Shown here one piece after another: positions 55,474-64,000 of a DNA stretch of 64,000 bases (the first letter of the stretch is position 1; every line of letters begins with the position of its first letter). The stretch spans positions 124,001-188,000 of the forward strand of contig JAALGH010000011.1 of assembly GCA_011800155.1 (NCBI GenBank), read 5' to 3'. The notes under the pieces were generated by a model. The model was not told the DNA's origin. It did no database searches and saw nothing but the letters and a program-made list of their open reading frames with translations. The position numbers and the translations under genes were made by a program. Origin of the DNA: Flammulina velutipes. Its lineage: Eukaryota > Basidiomycota > Agaricomycetes > Agaricales > Physalacriaceae.

Positions 55474-57019
55474 TTGATTGTGTTCTTCTTTAAATGGCAC
55501 TGAAATACTGAGATCTCCAATAAGAATCATAATGAAGTACTGAGCATTCCCTAATACATATTAACATTCTAAGAGGCTTCATAAGTCAACACGTTTCGTC
55601 GGGTTTGATTGTAGAATAGACTTTGAGGACTTCGGGGAGGGGATATGAAGGCAATCGTGAGGACTACTTACATAGTAGTACTAGGATACATCGAAGTCGG
55701 GCCATGATGGTGACACTGGATGGATGCATTGACTATATATTTGTGTCGAAGCTGTCACGATGGGGTAAAGTTAAGCTGTTTGAGAAAAATACTAATAAGG
55801 CAAGAGGTGACTGGTGACCGACTGCCGATCACCACCACCGTTGTCGACTTTTTACCATCACCACCAATATTGGTCACTCCGTCGGTTTCCGTCATCGATG
55901 GAAAGAACTAGATACGCTGAACCTCGCCTTGCGAAAAATGAACGAAAATGTACGGCGCTCATAACGACTCGTCGTCCACCCGGCTCGCTGCTTCGAAGAG
56001 CCCTTGGCCTTCAAATTCGTCCTGGTGCCGGTGGCCCCTAACATTCACCCGCTTTCAAACATATGCCACACGCTTATAGTTGAGACATAGCCGTCTGCTG
56101 AGCCGTTTGCTCAGCTTTTCACGTTGAAGGGCGCCAGGTTCTGGTCATACAATTGTACGCCCATTTCAATCCTTCCCTCCTCCGCTTCATGCTGAGCCCA
56201 CTACAGGTATTTCCCGTTCTGTGTCAGGCTATACATCTGTCATCCCTTTTGAGTCCCAGTTCAGCGCCGGAAATGACTGACCATCAAGGATGTTGGGTAA
56301 ACTATAGTTTATCGCTCCGCTCCCTTTTCTGTCATCAAAATGTCCCAACTCAGCAGTCATACGCCTCTGCAAGCCCAATTATGCCTGATCGCCTCTCAGG
56401 ATGGCTTATTGTTGCCTTGTCTTATCGCCCTGTCAGATAGTCACTTCGAACAGTAGATTATCTGCTTGACATACGCCCATCTTGTCATTTATTCTTTATT
56501 ATGTTCTAATTTTGCTACAGTTACTTCCCGTCAAGTGACCGGCTAGGATCGCTCAACCTGCATTGTGGTGAGCCTGTCCATTCATGGAAATGGTATCAGC
56601 GTGTTAATAAGGAACAAGTAGCATCCTGCGAGAAGAATGCGGCGCGGCACGGTGTTTTCGGTCTTCCCTTACGAACTCGGAGGTTGGTTCGTAGCAAGGC
56701 GCTGAGCGCTGGGGGGTGAGTCGGAGACTTGCAGAAAACTTGGACTCTAGTATGTCTCTCGCGTTATTCTTGTACCGTTGAACTGATTTGATTACAGAGC
56801 CTTGCATTCTTTGAAGGTCTCGGGATCCATCGTCTCTGAAGAATGCCCGAGTTCCGATCAACATACGCACTGTACGCAGAACCGCACATTGATTGTCAGG
56901 GGTAATAGTGTATTTCCTCAGAGCTCTAGCTTCGCAGGCGGTAAGCACAAAAGTCCGCTGCTCTAACTATGTAATGACTGACGAGTCACTAGATCACCGC
57001 CTTTCTAAGCATAATTTGC
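55474..57019. other. Intergenic upstream of the GH3 gene
   Basis: No gene supported. A 114-codon minus frame (56604-56948) and a 95-codon plus frame (56153-56440) lack motifs and splice context. Confidence 0.4.
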
Positions 57020-57026
57020 TATAAAA
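57020..57026 (+). promoter_or_regulatory. TATA box of the GH3 gene
   Basis: TATAAAA 40 bases before the ATG at 57060. The same box and spacing precede the broken copy at 42.8 kb. The in-frame ATG at 57042 lies only 16 bases past the box, so 57060 is the better start. Confidence 0.6.
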
Positions 57027-57059
57027 CTCGCGCACCTCAACATGATACGACGTAGCAGA

Positions 57060-59575
57060 ATGGCACTCTCACCGGTTTTCGCTACCCTGCTGGCATTTGC
57101 CCTTTCAGCACGCCTTGTTACGTCCCAGTTGGATACATCGCCATTCCACTTTACTTTCCCCGACTGTCAAAATGGCCCGCTCGCTGGAACGGGAGTCTGT
57201 AACACTGCGCTCGATCCCAAGACGAGAGCTCAATCCCTTGTGGATTTGCTTACTCCAGAAGAGCTCCTGAACAATACCGTCAACAGATCTCCAGGCGCTC
57301 CACGTATTGGTCTGCCTGCTTACGAGTGGGGATCCGAGGCATTGGTACGCGCTTATTGTTGGAAGTTGTCGCGTCTAACATCGCACATAGCATGGAGTTG
57401 CTATCAGCCTAGGCCTTAACTTTACTGACAGTGGAGAGTTCAGCTACGCCACTTCATTCCCTCAAGCTATCCTCACGGGTGCAGCATTCGACGATCCGCT
57501 TGTCCAACGAATTGCCACTATAATCAGCACGGAGGGACGCGCCTATAATAACGCGGCTCGTGCGGGACTAAACTTCTTGACGCCCAATATCAACCCATTC
57601 CGAGATCCTCGTTGGAGTCGCGGACAGGAAACGCCTGGGGAGGATCCTTACCGCAGCGCGCAATATGCTTTCAACCTCATACAGGGCTTGCAAGGCGGGA
57701 TAGATCCCGATCACTTCAAGGTCGCGGCGGAGTGTAAGCACTTTGCTGCTTATGATCTCGAAGATTGGGGTGGTATCGAGCGCTACGAGTTCAATGCGGT
57801 CGTTACCCAACAGGACCTGGTGGAGTACTACCTCCCCCCTTTCCAGGCATGCGTCCGTGACGCCAAGGTCAGCTGTTTACTCTAGGCTGGGGAACAATTT
57901 TGGAACTCAACCCAAGTCCTAGGTAGCCTCCGTGATGTGCAGCTACAACGCAATCAACGGTACTCCGGCGTGTGCAAACTCCTGGTTGTTGCAGGATATC
58001 CTGCGAGACTTTTTCGGGTTTGGCGAGGATAGATGGGTTATCGGGGATTGTACTGCCGTTGGAAACGTCTTCGACCATCATCACTTCGTGGACTCATACA
58101 CCGATGCTGCAGCCGTGAGCCTCAATGCTGGCACGGACATAGACTGCGGGAACACCTACATCACCTATCTTCCAGACGCACTGCAACAAGGACTCATCAG
58201 CCTCGATCGTGTCAAGAGTTCTTTCGTACGCCAATACACCTCTCTCATTCGGTATGTCTTCCTTCCTCGCTCTGTGTCATAGATCGTTGAATCTGTTTGT
58301 AGTTTGGGGTACTTTGACCCCCCTGCCGGCCAACCGTTCCGTCAACTGAGTTGGAACGATGTCAATACAAAGGAAGCCCAACAGCTGGCGTACCAAGCGG
58401 CCGTCGAAGGCATAGTGCTCTTGAAGAACGACGGCATCCTCCCTCTCGATGGATCAACTACGAAAGTCGCTATCATCGGTCCCTGGGCAAACGCTACAGT
58501 GCAAATGCAAGGAAACTACTTCGGTCCCGCCCCATTCCTCATCAGTCCCTACCAAGGAGCGCAAAATGCTGGATACACGACGACTTATGCGCTGGGGACG
58601 GGCATCAACTCGACGAGTGACAGTGGATTCGCCGAGGCGCTGGCAGCCGCCCAGGATGCCGACCTTGTTATCTACGCAGGCGGGATTGATAACACCGTCG
58701 AGGCGGAGTTCGTGCCAGACAGGCTTTCGATCGCTTGGCCGGGTAACCAGTTGGAGCTGGTTGCACAGTTGGAAGGATTGGGAAAACCGTTGGTCGTCTT
58801 GCAGTTTGGAGGTGGACAAGTCGATGATACTCCCCTCAAGAACACTACTTCGGTGAGGTGTGTTCAAATTCAACAATACCCATCCACTCAACATCGATAG
58901 GTGAACGCCATAGTCTGGTGTGGCTATCCCGGCCAGAGCGGAGGGACGGCGATATTCGATATTCTGAAAGGTGTCGTCGCTCCTGCCGGACGCCTGGTCA
59001 CGACGCAATACCCCGCGGAGTTCACCGACCAGGTACCCATGTCGGACATGCACCTTCGTCCCAGTGCTACGAACCCCGGGCGCACGTATCAGTGGTACAC
59101 CGGCACACCTGTCTACGAATTCGGCTATGGCCTCCATTACACCAACTTCACCTCCAAATGGGCGCTCCCGCCTCTCGAAACATACGATATCCAAACCCTC
59201 GCGAAGCCCGCTCTCTCCTCCCCCTCCCCTGACTTGGTACCGCTCATCACTTTGGAGGTGGAGGTGACCAACACGGGCGGTGTGCCCTCAGACTATGTTG
59301 CGCTCCTGTTTGTTCAGGGGGAGTATGGACCCAAGCCGTATTATAACAAGAAGCTCGTGGCGTATGAGCGTCTTTTTGGCGTTGGGGCGAATGGGAAGGC
59401 GAAGGCGCGGTTGAGTGTGACGATTGGGTCGTTGGCGCGTTCGGATGAATGGGGGAATTCGTGGCTCTATCCGGGGGTGTATGATTTTCTGTTTGATGTC
59501 ACTGGGGAGCTGTCTGCGAGGTTCTATTTGACGGGAGTGCCGGTGCAGCTCACTCATTGGCCTCAGCCTCATTGA
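57060..59575 (+). CDS. Secreted GH3 beta-xylosidase (771 aa)
   Basis: Five exons, join(57060..57344,57391..57867,57923..58251,58303..58852,58901..59575), frame perfect. The first 23 residues form a signal peptide ending in VTSQ. The GH3 N-terminal barrel has AYEWGSEAL-HGVA, NINPFRDPRWSRGQETPGED, KHFAAYDLE and SYNAING. The nucleophile Asp lies in VIGDCTAV (about residue 295). The second GH3 domain carries EGIVLLKNDGILPL, VAIIGPWA, GGIDNTVEAEFVPDR (acid/base Glu, about residue 498) and QFGGGQVDD. A fibronectin type III-like domain closes the protein. By family it would remove xylose from the ends of xylo-oligosaccharides outside the cell during plant cell-wall breakdown. It is intact, unlike the two fragments at 42.8 and 48-49.6 kb. 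Confidence 0.92.
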
Positions 59576-60099
59576 TACTTTTCATACTTTTCAACTATTC
59601 CTGTATTGTAAACCTTTCTAGGACATAACTGTCAACTTCTACATATACTTACGTTGTATTTCTTACCTTTCAGTCTTTGACGCTGTGCTCTTGTAGTCTG
59701 GTTTTGGCGTCTTACTTATGGCGTGTTTGGATCGTAATCTACTGCAAATGAATAAGTCGCTATCAAAGTGGAAGGGATAGCCTGCGTGTCGTAACACTAT
59801 GTTCCTTGTCATGTTGATGAAGCAATTCTAAGTGTACGCTAATGCTGACGCGCTGACGTCCAAAAGCTTTGCCTTGACTCTTGAGGGAGAAATGCGCCAC
59901 ACATCGAAGATTGATCCAGACGGGTAGATATAATTCTGAGTCCGCCGTGAAGATAAAGTAAACGAATTTATACTGTATTTTCCACTCTCATACCAATCTA
60001 TCCCGCAAACCGACCCAAATCCAACACTTTCCCGTAATCAGAGGTGGAAACTGGAGTGAAGCATTTCATGGCTGATATTTACGAAGTATAGTATCCATG
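59576..60099. other. Intergenic between convergent 3' ends
   Basis: 3' regions of the GH3 gene (plus) and the flavin oxidase (minus). No other feature seen. Confidence 0.45.
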
Positions 60100-62082
60100 T
60101 CAGAACTTCCATCCCCCAGTCAGATCCATCACACCCTCCGGATCCACACGGCCTGCTATATTCCTCAACCTCTCGACTCCCTCCTGCCCACCAAATATTT
60201 CCGCCGCATCCGTACCCAAGATCGCGTAATTCGGATACTGCGCATTGGGAGCGAATATTCCCTCTTCCTGCGCGACTTGGATGACGTGGCCTGTCGTCTC
60301 GCGGGTAAGGGAGAACATTAGGTCGTCGACGGAGGGCGTAGAATTGGTCCAGGAGAAGTTGATCACCATTGGCCAGAGAGTCTCGTTGCGATTGGGTGGG
60401 TAGGCGGATTCGACGAAACCAGGAGGGTGGTATGATGAGGGGAGAAAAGGTTCGATCCCGTATGAGGCTACGGATAATGACTCGTTGAGATATTGGGTTC
60501 CATAGAACTAATGTAATAAGAATGGTTAGTCTGAGTAACATGGATGGTAACAGGATTGAATTTACTTCCGCCTCTTTGACTATCTCATCGATGAATCTCT
60601 CAGTAGCGGCTACATGAGCCACTGTGCTCAGAATCCCGCTTGGAAAGTGTAAGCTCTATTTGTGGGACGTATTGGGAAGATGAATGTACCTCGTCCCTTC
60701 CGTACCACCTCCGCCGGTACCAGTAGCCACCAGACTGATGTAGGAACGCGTGGCCACATCAGAGGAAATGGCGGGTATGGCGAAAAACGCATCGAAAAGA
60801 CCGTCCGGAGGAGTTGGGGCATCGTAGAACACATTGACTATGATGGTTGTCTACACGAATACACGTCAAAACACAACGCTCCGTCCAGCGGATAGCATAC
60901 TCACCTCTCCTTCCGTTACGACATACCTCCATCCAAGCCCTGATTTGGGATCAACGTACTCGTCTAGAAATTTGAAGAGCGCAGTTTTGATGGAATCAGC
61001 CTCGCTCGCATTGTACACGTTCACACCCCCCTGTAGAGCTTATTTAGATTGGTCTCAAGAAGACTCAGATTTACTCACCCAAACATCAGTGACCTGCGGG
61101 AATACCTCTAACGTTAGTTTTGTGACAATACCCTGTTCGAGATGAGTCTAAATGGTATCAATAGGAAGAGCAGGCTTACAAAAGCATTCCCTCCTCCTCT
61201 CAGCGCGAAGAACAGTTCCTCATCTGACTCATGGGTGACGGTTACCACCTCTCCAGAAGGTATTACCAGCTCAAGAGCCGTGACCGTATCGAGAGACAGT
61301 CCATGTTGATTCGTCTTCCATGAATACCCTGTGAATGGCAATGGTTTGAGCGAATGGATTGTAAGTTGTTCAAGTCAGATCGGCTGACCTCCGCCCAATG
61401 TAAACCCCGAAACGCCAATTCCGGGTACGCGTCCACCAACGACAGTAACATTGAAAGGCTCAAGTGCGAGGTATACTTCATCCCAGATCAAGCCGGCGCC
61501 CAGTTCGACCGTACCTACTGCGCCAGATGGGGATGAAGAATTGTATGGCTGGTAGTGTAGATCCTTCAGACGAACCGTCGACACGAGCACACCTTCTGTT
61601 GAAGAGAAGCCCGGGTTGTAACTATGTCCCCCGCTCTTGACCTACGTAGCATTAGCACCGACATCAAACGCTGCGAATCACATATACTTACACCGAATGG
61701 TGTTCTATTTGCTCCGATGATTTGTAGCTTCCGAGTCGTCACATGTTAGTCAAGTGCGAAACCGTGCGTCGAGTGGATATACACACAATGATGCCAGTAT
61801 CGGCTGCGTTTCCTGGTTCTACGGTACAGACTGACTCGATCGATGCCGATGGCGAGAAATGGGCTATGTCTAGTCGGCAAGATGTGTCAGAGTTTGAAGA
61901 TGCATTTCCTGGGTGGAGACTTCACCTTGATCGTATTCTTTATCGCCAGGCCAAAAGATCTCGGAAGCGTCCGAAGTAGAAGAGCTGATGTCGTTGCAGA
62001 TATCAGAGATATCTACAGCCGCAACACGGAACGACAAGCTCAAGATAATGGAGAGTTTCGCTAGGACGGTAAGGAGAACCAT
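60100..62082 (-). CDS. Secreted FAD-linked oxidoreductase, BBE-like (495 aa)
   Basis: Ten exons, complement(join(60100..60507,60566..60626,60690..60850,60905..61030,61079..61132,61180..61328,61389..61641,61692..61727,61787..61869,61926..62082)), totalling 496 codons with stop. The N-terminus is a signal peptide (LLTVLAKLSIILSLSFRVAA). The PCMH-type FAD domain has VKSGGHSYNPGFSST (flavinylated His), GTVELGAGLIWDEVY, GGRVPGIGVSGFTLGGG-YSW and ELFFALRGGGNAFGIVT. The BBE C-terminal domain ends NYAILGTDAAEIFGGQEGVERL. The Cys that gives a second flavin bond in some BBE enzymes is absent, so a single His link is expected. Likely oxidises sugars or small secondary metabolites outside the cell; the substrate is unknown. 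Confidence 0.88.
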
Positions 62083-62439
62083 GGAAATTCGGGATAGTAA
62101 TCAAAGCCTCTCCAGCTCGCAGTACCTCTGTATATGTAGTTGGATGGACCTCCTACTAAATTCTTCAGAGATGATTATTCAGACCGAAGACTAGGAGACT
62201 AACCGCATGACCATCCAGGTATTCTGTAAGATCTCTCAGCGCTCCGAGTCCTGCCCGTGACCGATACGGCCGTGAAATTGGCGCCGATTTTCAACTAAGT
62301 TAACAGTCTTTGTCCAGCCATAATTCATCAACGCGCGGTATACGGTTTGGTCACCATACACGGATTTAGTGCATTGTACACTTTATCCCAAGTTAGGCGG
62401 TACCCACTTCTCTGAGAACGGAAGGGTGGTGAGGATCCT

Positions 62440-62890
62440 TCGAACAACTATCTAGACGTGTAACATTAGCACCGATGGAAAGAACCACGCGGGGGACCCG
62501 GACAAACATCAAATGGTATTCTGCTTTCTCCGATGACTTCGTGCGAGAGTCAAGTATAGGACTGCGCTCGCGGTACACGCAATGGCGCCAGTATCGGCTA
62601 TGCTTCCCCGTTCAACGGCGTGACCTATTGAGTAACTGCTGTCGATCTCCTGATGGAGGGAAGCGAGCTATATCTCGCACACTGTTAACTTGTAGTAGAT
62701 GAAGACAGAGACGAGAAGATTCTCTCACCTTTGTGTCGTATTCTTCACCAGGCTAGAAGACTTGAGAAGCACCCGGAGTCGAATTCGAAGTAGTGATGTC
62801 GAAGTTCCAGATTTCAAAGACATGTCGAGCAGCAACTTAAGACGACGAAGTCAAGGAAACAGAATATCGGATGGCCGACAGAGAAGAGTA
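62440..62890 (-). pseudogene. Decayed duplicate of the flavin oxidase 5' part
   Basis: The sequence parallels 61640-62040 (exons 1-3 and introns of the intact oxidase): ACATTAGCACCGA-type, TGCTCCGATGA-type and CCAGGC-AGA-type segments recur in the same order with many changes. No open frame survives. It is a remnant of a tandem duplication. Confidence 0.6.
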
Positions 62891-63700
62891 TGATGCATGT
62901 GTGATTTCTTGTGGATAGCCAGTCCTTGGCGTACGTACATACATTAGCCCTCGGACTATCTCCACGAACGTTATTCAAGGTCTAGTCGTGGTTGTATGAA
63001 CACAAAACTGAAAACTAAGGTTAGGTCTGGACGATACAAAATGCACGTGATCAAAAGAGAAGGGAAATCTCGAAAAAAATATCTAGTAAACTGTAATGCA
63101 TACATAGCCCTTCTCTGTAGTCAGAAATATACAACTTTACAGTACGAAGCAGTGGGTCCGATTGAAACACCATTTTGTAGAAGAATGTGATAATAGCGCC
63201 ACATGTAAATCTTGTGTTCTCAAGTTTAAAAGCAACGAAGTTGGTTTATTGTTGTCAGTAGGTACTATGAATAAGTATATTCAGAAAAATGCAAAAAACG
63301 AAAAGCCTAAAACTCGTGTATACGAATGTACTTAGTCGGGATTCCTTGTGGCGCAATTACACTCCATAGGCAGGAAAGGATTGTTATTTTGGGCATAAGA
63401 TATACGCTGGGACTAGAAATACATCAAGATTCGGAGCTACAGATGATATCGAATACGAAAGAAATGATAGGGTATAGAATGCGCCTAAAGTCTAACGTAG
63501 CCAGCAACGGGGACGAAAGGGGACACAGAAAGCTACAAATACAGGTTGAGGGAAAGCAAAAGAGGAAGAATTCGAAGGAGGAGAGACGTAGTAATACATT
63601 TTGTGGGAGCGGGGCGTCATTCGACATAATTCGTGCATCTATGTCTTGGATTGGGTAGGCTGATTTTGGTACCAGGAGGGAGGGAGGAGGTGACACGAAT
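62891..63700. other. Intergenic and probable 3' UTR of the right-edge gene
   Basis: AT-rich. The frames on both strands here (110-129 codons) look like chance ORFs. The minus strand just below 63701 is pyrimidine-rich, as expected for a 3' UTR. Confidence 0.4.
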
Positions 63701-64000
63701 CTATTGCTGGCTTTGGCCGTCCCACTGATACGGGCGCCTAGAATTCGCAGGACTGGGATCGGTATGATATCCTTCTGGGCCATACTGGACCGGATACTCT
63801 GGGCTCTGGGCAATAGAACTAGGAATCGTCAAGCTAGGCGGCATGGGATAGCGATATTGTTGCTGCTGAGAGGAACTCTGGGGTTCAAGAGAGCTGTGTT
63901 CGTTTGAATACTGGCTTTCGTAGCTGTCGGGAGGACTGAGGGATGCGGACGATCGATAGTGCATGGTCGTGCTCGTGCTCGCGTATGATTCGCGATGACC
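63701..64000 (-). CDS. C-terminus of a Ser/Gln/Tyr-rich protein, 5' end beyond right edge
   Basis: The minus-strand frame is open from the window edge to the stop at 63701 (100 codons). An internal Met lies at 63964, but the frame continues upstream of it to 64000. It is low-complexity, rich in Ser, Pro, Gln and Tyr (SSSQQQQYRYPMPP, ending YQWDGQSQQ), as in the disordered tails of fungal transcription factors. No domain is visible in this part, so function cannot be stated. Confidence 0.5.
   Translation of the reverse strand, partial: GHRESYASTSTTMHYRSSASLSPPDSYESQYSNEHSSLEPQSSSQQQQYRYPMPPSLTIPSSIAQSPEYPVQYGPEGYHTDPSPANSRRPYQWDGQSQQ

Noticed and set aside
58454..59194. 246-codon minus ORF opposite the GH3 gene
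   Set aside because: Antisense frame of GH3 exons 4 and 5, open because of codon usage on the coding strand.
63326..63813. 110- and 129-codon ORFs on opposite strands near the right edge
   Set aside because: Overlap each other and the probable 3' UTR and coding end of the right-edge gene; no motifs.
1..64000. CRISPR arrays, rRNA genes, bacterial operons, riboswitches
   Set aside because: None seen; intron structure and gene families are those of a basidiomycete nucleus.

Overview
The window is nuclear DNA of a filamentous basidiomycete, most likely an Agaricomycete (mushroom). Protein-coding genes are split by about 45-60-base GT-AG introns. Fungal FunK1-type kinases, an HMG-box regulator, a GH3 beta-xylosidase and a BBE-like flavin oxidase are all present. 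I found no bacterial features, CRISPR arrays or rRNA genes. Gene models were built by hand; every splice model given as exact keeps the reading frame across all exons.

Left part (1-18.7 kb). A proline-rich hypothetical gene runs off the left edge. Next comes a minus-strand Ty3/gypsy chromovirus (about 2.1-15.06 kb) carrying two nested DNA transposons. One is a 2.78-kb Mutator-like element with about 1.2-kb inverted arms and a 9-bp target duplication, placed in the protease region. The other is a 2.46-kb hAT-like element with an 8-bp target duplication, placed in gag. In the retroelement a UGA followed by CUA separates Gag-protease from RT-integrase in one otherwise open frame. A 549-aa nuclear-looking acidic protein and an HMG-box regulator follow.

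Middle part (19.0-42.8 kb). A tandem segmental duplication of about 9.5 kb (19082-28561 and 28562-about 38080) carries, per unit: a divergent protein kinase (K, minus), a deleted relative of a second kinase-like gene (minus), a truncated FunK1 pseudogene (T, plus), a small coiled-coil gene (S, plus), an intact 663-aa FunK1 kinase (P, minus) and a gene with an internally duplicated domain (R, plus). The first 3.8 kb of the two units look identical and the rest has diverged, so at least two events took place. A third, older copy (37.9-42.8 kb) keeps an intact K gene, an intact form of the second kinase-like gene and a FunK1 relic.

Right part (42.8-64 kb). Two GH3 fragments on opposite strands bracket a tandem array of six copies of an unrecognised family (three intact genes of 186, 174 and 170 aa, and three broken copies), here called the EPW/LKWYI family. 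Then come a kinase relic, a 173-aa hypothetical gene, a 227-aa acidic protein with a duplicated exon-intron unit, a 1.5-kb Tc1/mariner-type element with TA target sites, an intact secreted GH3 beta-xylosidase (771 aa), and a secreted BBE-like oxidase (495 aa) with a decayed 5' duplicate. A Ser/Gln/Tyr-rich protein runs off the right edge.

Overall this looks like a fast-changing accessory region: kinase-like paralogues, lineage-specific small proteins and secreted enzymes being duplicated, broken and rearranged among transposons. The best candidates for undescribed biology are the EPW/LKWYI array, the repeat-domain R genes, the S genes, and the possible UGA-CUA readthrough signal in the chromovirus.
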